Shown here: piece by piece, positions 1 to 5,722 of the stretch | Numbering within the stretch: the first letter of the stretch is position 1 | How the letters are laid out: each line of letters begins with the position of its first letter | Origin: Flavobacteriales bacterium | Lineage (GTDB): Bacteria > Bacteroidota > Bacteroidia > Flavobacteriales_D > Sanyastnellaceae | Assembly (NCBI GenBank): GCA_947457325.1 | Contig: CANGVU010000049.1 | Location: 1 to 7,570, forward strand | DNA length: 7,570 nt | Direction of reading: 5' to 3' | Made by a program: the position numbers and the translations under genes | Notes under the pieces: model-generated | What the model was told of the DNA's origin: nothing | The model's input: the letters and a program-made list of their open reading frames with translations, nothing else | Databases searched by the model: none

Positions 1-1
1 C

Positions 2-1345
2 GGTACAGGTCCCCAAACAATCTTGAGCGTGAACTTTGCCGCAGGCGCAGACAACGTGGAGTCGCCAGGGACAGGCATCGACCGATGGTTCCAGTTCACA
101 GCCCAGGCCAACGCCATTCGTTTGGAACTCATAGGCAGCACATCAGCGCTGGATGACAATGATATTGCGTTGTATGATTATACAACAGCGACTGGCCAAG
201 AACTGATACCAATCCACTTGGAGAATGATGTAACCCCAGTAGCCTCTGGGATTTCAATGGACGGTGGGAATGAGATTTTGTATTTTGATCAGTTGGTGGA
301 GGGTAACGTTTATTGGATTTGTGTTCGAAATTTGAATAACAGTTACGGCTTATCATCATTGCGAATAGCATACCTCAGGGGAAGCGCCATGGACATCGGA
401 CCGTATACGAGTTACACTAACATTTATAACAACACCTGCCAGAACTTCAAATGCAGATTCAGGCCAGGCGCTTCTTATTATACGTTCAATCTTTGGGATG
501 GCAACTTAGCACTAAACGCACCCCAATGGATTTACTCAACAGCTCCTTCCACCACGGTTGTAGCCTCAACAGTTCTGCAGTTGGGAAAATTGGTAGTAGC
601 CAACATCAACAATGCGCCAGTTCAACACACTGTAAAGGTAGATGCGCACTATGCACTCAAAGATGCTTATGGCAATACGGAGCAGGTTGTTGGATATGGC
701 GTCACTCCGGGGGTATTTACGTTGAATACCGAAGCTGATTTGAACTTGAGAACAACGGATCGTTGTCCAACATACAAGAGTCCAACATTTGGTTCAATAG
801 CCACAAACCGCAGTGTATGCGGCACGGTAAGGTATATCTGGCAGTTAACTATGAATGCTCCGTCACCGGGACTTCCGCAGGTGGTAAATGGTTCAATGGG
901 TGGTTCGCGAATATTGTCCGTGGGATCAATTCCGGGAATCGCCATTAATCAGCAGTACAATGTGAATATTGCATCTCGGCACATCGACCAACAAACTCAG
1001 AGTAACTTTGGTTCCACGCAATGTATGCGCACGTATGGTTTTGCAGGAGCGCCGGTTATCGATAATGAAGATCCCACAACACAACAATGGGAAAGCAGGG
1101 CTTTGATTTATCCCAACCCCAACCAAGGTGAAGGAATTACCATCAACTTGGTAGGAATGGAAGGTGATGTAAACATTTCATTGATGGATGCAACAGGAAG
1201 GTTGTTGGAAAAGACAATGTGGAATGTAGAAGAATATGCGTCCAGAGAATGGCGTTTTAATCAAACATTGAGCAGTGGCTTGTATGAGGTCAGAATCCAA
1301 CAAGGGTCAAGACAAGAAACGCAACGGATGTTGGTGGTCAGGTAG
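2..1345 (+). CDS. T9SS-secreted protein with C-terminal sorting domain, 3' part only
   Basis: The frame is open to the left edge (GTGPQTILSVNF...), so the N-terminus and signal peptide lie outside the window and 447 residues are seen. The first roughly 115 residues look like a pre-peptidase C-terminal-like beta sandwich: DRWFQFTA, then IALYDYTT, then ILYFDQLVEGNVYWICV. The middle part is Ser/Thr/Asn-rich with several cysteines (near nt 436-450, 766 and 1021) and is not recognised. From about nt 1104 the last 80 residues match the type A T9SS sorting domain (Por_Secre_tail): YPNPNQGEGITINL, then VNISLMDATGRLLE, then SSGLYEVRIQQG, ending in RMLVVR. In Bacteroidota this domain directs export through the PorV/PorU machinery, followed by cleavage and surface anchoring or release. 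It is likely an adhesin-like or secreted structural protein; no catalytic motif is visible. Sure about T9SS, unsure about function. Confidence 0.9.
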   Translation, partial: GTGPQTILSVNFAAGADNVESPGTGIDRWFQFTAQANAIRLELIGSTSALDDNDIALYDYTTATGQELIPIHLENDVTPVASGISMDGGNEILYFDQLVEGNVYWICVRNLNNSYGLSSLRIAYLRGSAMDIGPYTSYTNIYNNTCQNFKCRFRPGASYYTFNLWDGNLALNAPQWIYSTAPSTTVVASTVLQLGKLVVANINNAPVQHTVKVDAHYALKDAYGNTEQVVGYGVTPGVFTLNTEADLNLRTTDRCPTYKSPTFGSIATNRSVCGTVRYIWQLTMNAPSPGLPQVVNGSMGGSRILSVGSIPGIAINQQYNVNIASRHIDQQTQSNFGSTQCMRTYGFAGAPVIDNEDPTTQQWESRALIYPNPNQGEGITINLVGMEGDVNISLMDATGRLLEKTMWNVEEYASREWRFNQTLSSGLYEVRIQQGSRQETQRMLVVR

Positions 1346-1368
1346 GTTACGTTTGATATAGGTTAAAG

Positions 1369-1399
1369 AAAAACCCCTGTCGAGAGATCGGGGTTTTTT
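1369..1399. terminator. Bidirectional intrinsic terminator
   Basis: An AAAAACCCC arm (1369-1377) pairs with GGGGTTTTT (1390-1398). An inner stem GTC/GAT closes a GAGA (GNRA-type) tetraloop after one T-C mismatch. There is a T tract on the plus strand and, reading the other way, a T-rich tract on the minus strand. It lies in the 64-bp gap between the convergent T9SS gene and response regulator gene, so it can end transcripts from both. Confidence 0.85.
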
Positions 1400-1409
1400 A
1401 TTTGGCTGA

Positions 1410-2021
1410 CTAGAATATGTTTTTTGTTCTATCTAACAACTCGACAACATTCTTCACATCAAACTTCCTCATCATATTTTGACGATGGGATTTTACAGTA
1501 AGTTCACTCAGAAACAAGATGTCCGCAATTTCTTTACTGGTCTTTCCAGCCTTGATGTGATGAAGTATTTCTTGTTCTCTTTTTGTTAAAACAATGCTTG
1601 ATTCTTTTTCAGTAAGTATTTTTTCCCAAACCAAATCTGACTGAATGTACTTTGTGCTTTGTTCAATACTTAGGAGACAGTTTGTTAGGGTTTGCAAATC
1701 TGCATTTTTTTGAATGTAACCCCAGAACGGAAATCCCTCAATTTTAAGTCCCAATTCCCAAGGATGGGAGCTGGTGTAAAGAATGATATTTTGATTGGGT
1801 TTTTTAATTTGTAACAATATTAAATCATCTAAAATATTCTCCTCTTGCAAGTGAATGTCTGCAATGACTATGTTGCATTGTTCAAGTTGCATAATCTCAG
1901 CTTCTTTTTTGGGGAATGATGAATATAAATTGACGTGGCATTCTTTCCATATCAAATGAACCATCGTTTTTATGCCATTTGCTACCATCGGATGGTCTTC
2001 TATGATTCCAATCTTGTTCAT
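1410..2021 (-). CDS. NarL/LuxR-family response regulator
   Basis: This is a 203-residue DNA-binding response regulator of normal length for the NarL/FixJ class. The receiver domain (about 1-120) has the acidic pair E8-D9 in GIIEDHP, phospho-acceptor D55 in IVIADIHL, the conserved hydroxyl residue T83/S84 and K105. The C-terminal LuxR-type HTH (about 143-203) starts LTKREQEIL and carries KTSKEIADILFLSELTVKSHRQNMMRKF, with recognition helix residues around T175-N182. All residues needed for phosphorylation are present. The ATG overlaps the stop of the upstream kinase gene as ATGA (2018-2021), which implies translational coupling and a cognate pair. Its DNA targets cannot be read from this window; autoregulation of the operon is possible but unproven. 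Confidence 0.95.
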   Translation of the reverse strand: MNKIGIIEDHPMVANGIKTMVHLIWKECHVNLYSSFPKKEAEIMQLEQCNIVIADIHLQEENILDDLILLQIKKPNQNIILYTSSHPWELGLKIEGFPFWGYIQKNADLQTLTNCLLSIEQSTKYIQSDLVWEKILTEKESSIVLTKREQEILHHIKAGKTSKEIADILFLSELTVKSHRQNMMRKFDVKNVVELLDRTKNIF

Positions 2022-3892
2022 GTGTCTAGCGGTATTTCAGCATTCAATTGAAAACCTTCTCCTGCCTTGCTTTCAATATTGCATATTCCACGGCATACAT
2101 TGATCATCTCTTTTATTTGCAGGATTCCAATTCCATCTTTAGTGTCCTCGTTGTTTTTTATGCCAATCCCATTGTCTTGATAGGTGATATAAAGATGCTT
2201 ATTTTCGACAAAGCATTGCACTTGTATCTCGGAAGCATTTGCGTGTTTGATAGTGTTATTTAAACATTCTTGGATCACCAGCATCACAACCAATTGAATA
2301 TTTGTGGTGGTATGGTTGCATGCAGGAGTTATTTCTACATAGTGTTTGATTTGCTTTGCTTTGGAAATTTCCTTTACAAACAGCTGAATGCAATGCGCCA
2401 AACCAAATTTCGTTAACACTTGTGGAGATAGGAAATGCGCTGTATTTCTCACATCTTCAATCAATGCAGTGGCTTGGCTATTCAGCAATGAGTGAACTTC
2501 ACTTGGGATGGCACTTTTGTTTTGTTCTAAGTTGTTTTTTAAGCCAACCAATTCCATCCCTATGTGGTTGTGTAAAAGTTGACTGATTCTCGATAATTCC
2601 CTCAATTGAATGGCGGCAATTCGCTCATTGATTTCGATGTCTTTGTTCAATAGGGCAAATTCTAAACTTTTATTTTTTTGCATGAAATCAATGAAGCGCA
2701 AGGCAACGATACCCCCAATAATGAGACAATCCATTCCCAAAATGATGGGAACAAAGTGCTGTTGAACAACAGAGTCATCTGTATATCCAAACCGATGTCC
2801 CAAATATTGAAAGTGAGTTAGAATGAAAAGTGTAGAGGCAATTAAAAACGGTATCGCGTAACGATCGCCTTTTCTTAAAGATAATATGGCACAAACGATG
2901 ACAATGATTAGGGTGATTTGCTGAAATGCCAATGATATCGCCAATGAGTAGTATTTGTAAGAATTGTCATATAGAAAGGGAGATATGGCAGAGGCCGTCA
3001 AGACATATCCCAACCAAATGAAACCATATCGTTTAATTCTTGCAGACCATTTTGGATAATGATACCCAATTGAAACGGTATTGATGAAGAAAAACAAATA
3101 GATAGGAAAAGCAATGGAAAGGGACAATGGCCTTACGATATCAATGATCCAATTGGATTCATAGTTGATGATCCAATGAATATAACCAAAGTCAGAAAGT
3201 GTGTAAATGATGGAAAGTCCCAAAAATAGACTGTACAAGTAGTTCAATACATTTTTGGCATTGAATACAATGTATATATTGATAATGAAAGCGGCTACGA
3301 GTATTCCCAAAAGTATACCAGACAATAAGAAGTAATTGGTTTTTCTGCTGTCTAGCTCTTCATGCTTAAGTATTTGGATTGAAGTGAAGAAGGGTTCATT
3401 GCGCTTATCTAAGTACAGTAACATGTACTGCTGTATGGTGTCTTCTGAAATGGGGAGAATATATTCAGGAAAATGTATAGGCCTATTGGCAAATGCCATG
3501 TGATCACCCATAATGTTTGTGCTGTCTAGTATTTCATCTCGGGAATTGAGGTAATAGCATTGAACGCGGTTGATGTGGCTGTTGGGAATAAGCAAGAAAA
3601 GAGATGGGTGATTTTTTAATGATTGAAGTGGTATTTTAATCCATAGTGCAGGATCTTGATTGCTGAGTGTTTGAGGTGCTGTGGTTGTGAATAAGGCTTT
3701 GTTTTTTTCAAAGACAGAAAATCCAGGTTCGCCACCGGGCTCCCAAAGAAACTCAGTTCCAGCAGGGAAAGATTGTAGTTTATTTTGGAAATAAAAATTG
3801 AGTTCGCTTCCAGCCAAAAGGACCATTGGCAAGAGGGATATGAGGATGGTGATCCAAATACAGCGCAGGTTGGAAATCAATTTACTTTGCAC
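2018..3892 (-). CDS. 7TMR-DISM sensor histidine kinase (HisKA_3 type)
   Basis: A 624-residue membrane sensor kinase. Residues about 11-27 are a signal peptide or anchor. Residues 28-180 are an extracytoplasmic beta-rich domain like 7TMR-DISMED2 (LWIKIPLQSL, IQQYMLLYLDKRNEPFF). Seven hydrophobic segments follow near 187-210, 216-235, 254-273, 289-305, 316-338, 346-362 and 380-401. A short coiled linker leads to the DHp helix RELSRISQLLHNHIG with phospho-acceptor H441. The HATPase domain has an N box (IQECLNNTIKHANAS, E542-N546), a G1 box (D573-NGIGI) and a G2 box (DGIGILQIKE, 586-595). In HisKA_3 kinases the residue after the His is usually acidic; here it is N442, and the position of the phosphatase Gln is M446. 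The GTG start at 3892 is chosen because a TAG lies four codons upstream and the signal anchor follows. A likely partner is the overlapping regulator gene. The ligand is unknown; DISMED2 folds resemble carbohydrate-binding modules. Confidence 0.93.
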   Translation of the reverse strand: MQSKLISNLRCIWITILISLLPMVLLAGSELNFYFQNKLQSFPAGTEFLWEPGGEPGFSVFEKNKALFTTTAPQTLSNQDPALWIKIPLQSLKNHPSLFLLIPNSHINRVQCYYLNSRDEILDSTNIMGDHMAFANRPIHFPEYILPISEDTIQQYMLLYLDKRNEPFFTSIQILKHEELDSRKTNYFLLSGILLGILVAAFIINIYIVFNAKNVLNYLYSLFLGLSIIYTLSDFGYIHWIINYESNWIIDIVRPLSLSIAFPIYLFFFINTVSIGYHYPKWSARIKRYGFIWLGYVLTASAISPFLYDNSYKYYSLAISLAFQQITLIIVIVCAILSLRKGDRYAIPFLIASTLFILTHFQYLGHRFGYTDDSVVQQHFVPIILGMDCLIIGGIVALRFIDFMQKNKSLEFALLNKDIEINERIAAIQLRELSRISQLLHNHIGMELVGLKNNLEQNKSAIPSEVHSLLNSQATALIEDVRNTAHFLSPQVLTKFGLAHCIQLFVKEISKAKQIKHYVEITPACNHTTTNIQLVVMLVIQECLNNTIKHANASEIQVQCFVENKHLYITYQDNGIGIKNNEDTKDGIGILQIKEMINVCRGICNIESKAGEGFQLNAEIPLDT

Positions 3893-3921
3893 AGTACTAA
3901 ACTACAAACTTGTAGCAAAAG

Positions 3922-3949
3922 AAAATCTACTCCTTTAGGAGCAGTTTTT
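3922..3949 (-). terminator. Intrinsic terminator after the lipoprotein gene
   Basis: On the minus strand an A tract is followed by CTGCTCCT, a short TAAA loop region and AGGAGTAG, then a T-rich run (ATTTTCTTTT). The stem includes one G-U pair. It sits between the stop of the lipoprotein gene (3968) and the kinase start (3892). The two-component operon therefore probably has its own promoter in the remaining 30 bp or so, and the lipoprotein is transcribed separately. Confidence 0.6.
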
Positions 3950-3967
3950 ACATTTCTTTTACCCTTG

Positions 3968-4474
3968 TTATGGTTTGTAAAATTCGGTGGTCTCAATCTC
4001 ATTGCTCTGATTGAGGCTTCTGTCGATCACATGCAATTTGAATTTGCACGTATCGTAATTGCTGGGTAAGTAGTAGATGGGATTGATGTCTAATGTAACC
4101 GTTCCTTTTTGTGCTTTGTATTGTCCCTCTGGCACTGCAACAGGAGCTCGATAATAAAATGGAATGATGTTGGGGTCTAGGCAAGGATCCAAACTCACTT
4201 TGACCCATGTACCATTTTGTTTTTCATAATAATCACAGAAAACATTGTAACGGGTAGTGCAATCCGCAAATACACCAGCGGTATCCTCTTGATTTAATCC
4301 AAAGTTTCCATCGCCATCGGTAATGGAAAAAATCAATTGCGCGCCTGTTCCATTTGATTTTGCTGCAAAAGATTTGAAGGTGATTTGCGGTTCATCAGGA
4401 AAGGTTTCCAAATCCATACACCCCCAACAAAGGGTGGATAAACTGAAAAGGATGATTCCCATTTTTTTGCGCAT
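3968..4474 (-). CDS. Small DGDG-motif lipoprotein of unknown function
   Basis: A 168-residue protein with a positively charged N-terminus (MRKK), a hydrophobic stretch and a lipobox-like CWGC, predicting lipidation at C19. The -3 position is Cys rather than Leu, which is lax but tolerated in Bacteroidota. The mature start MDLETFPDEP is acidic, which fits surface or outer-membrane lipoproteins of this phylum. A beta-rich body contains FSITDGDGNFGLNQED (about 49-64). This DxDG signature recurs in Bacteroidota lipoproteins and may bind calcium or be a structural turn of an Ig-like fold. Further cysteines are C72, C80, C98 and C143. No enzyme motif is seen. It is divergent from the LuxE-like gene and shares a 43-bp symmetric promoter region with it, which suggests shared regulation. 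The ATG at 4474 is preferred because MRKK gives a normal n-region. Confidence 0.85.
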   Translation of the reverse strand: MRKKMGIILFSLSTLCWGCMDLETFPDEPQITFKSFAAKSNGTGAQLIFSITDGDGNFGLNQEDTAGVFADCTTRYNVFCDYYEKQNGTWVKVSLDPCLDPNIIPFYYRAPVAVPEGQYKAQKGTVTLDINPIYYLPSNYDTCKFKLHVIDRSLNQSNEIETTEFYKP

Positions 4475-4478
4475 ATCA

Positions 4479-4486
4479 CAAAGTTA
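4479..4486 (-). promoter_or_regulatory. Bacteroidota -7 box for the lipoprotein gene
   Basis: The minus strand reads TAACTTTG, a full match to the TAnnTTTG -7 consensus of the Bacteroidota housekeeping sigma factor. It ends 4 nt before the ATG at 4474, so transcription would begin at or next to the start codon. No clear TTTG-type -33 element is seen at the expected distance. Confidence 0.55.
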
Positions 4487-4505
4487 ATCAAACATGGCCT
4501 TGATG

Positions 4506-4513
4506 TAACTTTG
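4506..4513 (+). promoter_or_regulatory. Bacteroidota -7 box for the LuxE-like gene
   Basis: TAACTTTG matches TAnnTTTG fully and ends 4 nt before the GTG start at 4518, the same spacing as its mirror copy on the other strand. A start site about 5-7 nt downstream would fall on the GTG, giving a leaderless or nearly leaderless mRNA. The -33 element is not recognisable. Confidence 0.55.
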
Positions 4514-4517
4514 TCCA

Positions 4518-5510
4518 GTGAATCGCGAAGCATTTATTTCTTCTTTGTTTCAAGGCAATAGTTCTGATTTTTTTCAAGGGCGCGCCTTGGAATTGTTTCG
4601 CTATCAATACAAGCACAATGTTATTTACCGGGCATACTCGGATGCCTTGGGTATTTCTGTTCACCAGGTTAACGCCATTGAAGAGATTCCATTTCTGCCT
4701 ATTTCATTTTTTAAAACGCATCGGGTGTCGTCTTCCACATCATCTGTTATGCGCACATTTGAGTCCAGCGCTACTACGGGTCAAACCACATCCAAACATC
4801 ATTTGGTAGATTTGAAATTGTATGAACGCTCCTTTTTAGCCCATTTTATTCAGCGATATGGACACCCATCGGAGTATGAAATGTTGGCCTTATTGCCATC
4901 CTACTTGGAACGCAACAATTCATCATTGGTTTACATGGTGGATTATTTGGTCAAGGCCAGTGGTGGCAATCAAAATGCATTTTTTTTGTATGATTTTATT
5001 GCCTTAAAAAAACGATGGGATAAAGCTCTGGCTCAAGGAAAGAAGGTGATGTTGTGGGGCGTGACCTTTGCCCTGTTGGATTTTGCCCTGCAATGTCCAG
5101 GGCAAATGGACAATACCATCATTATGGAAACGGGAGGGATGAAAGGCAGGGGCAGAGAGCCCATCAGACAGGAGGTCTATGGTGCATTGCAGCAGGCATG
5201 GCCCAATGTGGACATTCACAGTGAATATGGAATGACCGAACTGTTGAGTCAAGCCTATGCCGCTGAGATGGATGCCTTGGAGACACCAGATTGGATGCGG
5301 GTTTGGGTTAGAGATATTCAAGATCCGTTGGGTCCTTTACAAGAACAGGGTAGGGGAAGCCTGCACATTATTGATTTGGCCAATGTGGACAGTTGTGCCT
5401 TTGTTGCCACCCAAGATTTGGGTGAGATTGCTGCTAATGGCCGATTCAAGGTCTTGGGACGCTTGTCCTATGCGGAAACCAGGGGTTGTAATCTTTTGTA
5501 TCAACCCTGA
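4518..5510 (+). CDS. LuxE/PaaK-like acyl-protein synthetase (ANL superfamily)
   Basis: A 330-residue protein resembling the LuxE acyl-protein synthetase family found as a stand-alone gene in many Bacteroidota. It probably adenylates a carboxylic acid. Visible motifs are the N-terminal FFQGRALELFRYQYKHNVIY and IPFLPISFFKTH; the nucleotide-binding loop SSATTGQTTSKHH (83-95), where the usual SSGTTG has Ala at 85; the LLPSYLERNNSSLVYMVDYLV segment (125-145); TGGMKGRGREPIR (205-217); the A5-type SEYGMTELLSQAY (235-247); the A7-type ATQDLGEIA (297-305); and FKVLGRLSYAETRGCNLLY (310-328). The length equals one ANL N-terminal core with a short C-terminus. No luxC, luxD, reductase or acyl carrier gene is nearby, so luminescence is not implied and the substrate is unknown. 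GTG is taken as the start because the family's N-terminal helix begins right after it and no ATG follows for about 78 codons. Confidence 0.88.
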   Translation: MNREAFISSLFQGNSSDFFQGRALELFRYQYKHNVIYRAYSDALGISVHQVNAIEEIPFLPISFFKTHRVSSSTSSVMRTFESSATTGQTTSKHHLVDLKLYERSFLAHFIQRYGHPSEYEMLALLPSYLERNNSSLVYMVDYLVKASGGNQNAFFLYDFIALKKRWDKALAQGKKVMLWGVTFALLDFALQCPGQMDNTIIMETGGMKGRGREPIRQEVYGALQQAWPNVDIHSEYGMTELLSQAYAAEMDALETPDWMRVWVRDIQDPLGPLQEQGRGSLHIIDLANVDSCAFVATQDLGEIAANGRFKVLGRLSYAETRGCNLLYQP

Positions 5511-5542
5511 GGCAACCCTTTTTATTTTTCATCGTCTTTTTA
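5511..5542 (+). promoter_or_regulatory. ECF-sigma-like promoter A
   Basis: GGCAACC (5511-5517) is followed by a T-rich 15-nt spacer and CGTCTTTTTA (5533-5542). ECF sigma promoters typically carry an AAC core at -35 and CGTC at -10 separated by about 16 nt; here AAC to CGTC is exactly 16 nt. A copy with identical boxes and spacing lies at 6504. The -35 box starts at the base after the LuxE-like TGA. The predicted start site is around 5542-5545. Confidence 0.65.
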
Positions 5543-5662
5543 ATGCGAAGAGCAAATCGCACCAAAGTACTTGCGTTGGAATTAACAACGGTTAACCAAC
5601 TTGAGAAACATGATTTCCTAAACAAACAACAAGGGAAGCAGAAATGCTTCCCTTGTTGCTTT
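5542..5662 (+). ncRNA. Candidate structured small RNA or fic leader
   Basis: The stretch from the predicted ECF start site to the strong hairpin holds three stem-loops. Stem 1 is TGCGA/TCGCA (5544-5548 with 5557-5561, 8-nt loop). Stem 2 is GTTGG (5575-5579) plus TTAAC (5582-5586) pairing with GTTAA (5591-5595) plus CCAAC (5596-5600), with a 2-nt bulge and an AACG loop. Stem 3 is a perfect 14-bp helix (5627-5640 with 5645-5658) closed by GAAA. A 23-nt linker (5601-5623) looks largely unpaired. Promoter, folding RNA and terminator-like end give an RNA of roughly 120 nt. It could equally be an attenuating leader for fic, since the U tract after stem 3 is short. I do not recognise a known RNA family. 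Inference only. Confidence 0.4.
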
Positions 5663-5722
5663 ATGCAGTGCATTGGTTTTTATGCTTACATTGGTATGGT
5701 CAATTACGACAAACTTTCATGA
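5543..5722 (+). CDS. Possible 59-residue ORF overlapping fic start
   Basis: An ATG at the predicted ECF start site opens 59 codons (MRRANRTKVLALELTTVNQL...), ending in TGA that overlaps the fic ATG as ATGA (5719-5722). The product is basic at the N-terminus and Cys-rich around residues 35-43 (CFPCCF), with no recognised domain. The frame runs through all three stem-loops, including the perfect 14-bp helix, which argues for an RNA or leader role rather than a conserved protein. It would be leaderless or nearly so. It may be a chance ORF, or a leader ORF coupling translation to fic. Confidence 0.2.
   Translation: MRRANRTKVLALELTTVNQLEKHDFLNKQQGKQKCFPCCFMQCIGFYAYIGMVNYDKLS
5624..5662 (+). terminator. 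Strong GAAA-capped hairpin, probable terminator or attenuator
   Basis: A 14-bp perfect stem has arms 5627-5640 and 5645-5658 and a GAAA tetraloop (5641-5644). AAA (5624-5626) can pair on with TTT (5660-5662) across a bulged C. The 3' flank is T-rich but not a clean U run (TTGTTGCTTTAT), so efficiency is uncertain. It is 114 nt after the LuxE-like stop and 57 nt before fic, so it may end the LuxE-like transcript, end an sRNA, or attenuate fic. Confidence 0.6.

Larger units (their letters stand above)
4478..4514. repeat. Imperfect inverted repeat spanning the divergent promoter region
   Basis: The left arm ACAAAGTTAATCAA (4478-4491) is the reverse complement of the right arm TTGATGTAACTTTGT (4500-4514), apart from one inserted base in the right arm. 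The spacer is 8 nt. Both arms contain a -7-like box, so the symmetry covers both promoters. It could be an operator for a dimeric regulator or two convergently evolved promoter halves. Confidence 0.7.

Noticed and set aside
23..25. A TTG start for the T9SS protein
   Set aside because: The frame is open to the window edge, there is no signal peptide after the TTG, and T9SS substrates need one. The gene simply enters from the left.
1481..1504. A third ECF-like site on the minus strand (AAC-N17-CGTC)
   Set aside because: The spacing is 17 not 16, there is no GGCAACC box, and it lies within the helix-turn-helix codons of the response regulator, so it is best explained by coding constraint.
3905..3912. 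CAAGTTTG on the minus strand as a -7 box for the kinase operon
   Set aside because: It lacks the first T of TAnnTTTG and has no -33 element at a sensible distance. A promoter must exist nearby, but I cannot place it with confidence.
4518..5510. A bioluminescence (lux) operon
   Set aside because: Only a LuxE-like gene is present; luxA, luxB, luxC and luxD are absent, and stand-alone LuxE homologues are common in non-luminous Bacteroidota.
5446..5673. A minus-strand ORF across the LuxE-like gene end and the hairpin
   Set aside because: It is antisense to a clear gene and to the structured region, with no recognisable domain or start signal; a shadow frame.
5644..5718. A longer Fic protein starting at the ATG at 5644 (286 residues)
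   Set aside because: That ATG lies in the loop and 3' arm of the perfect 14-bp hairpin, and the added 25 residues (MLPLLLYAVHW...) do not look like a Fic N-terminus. The ATG at 5719 begins a normal Fic N-terminal region.
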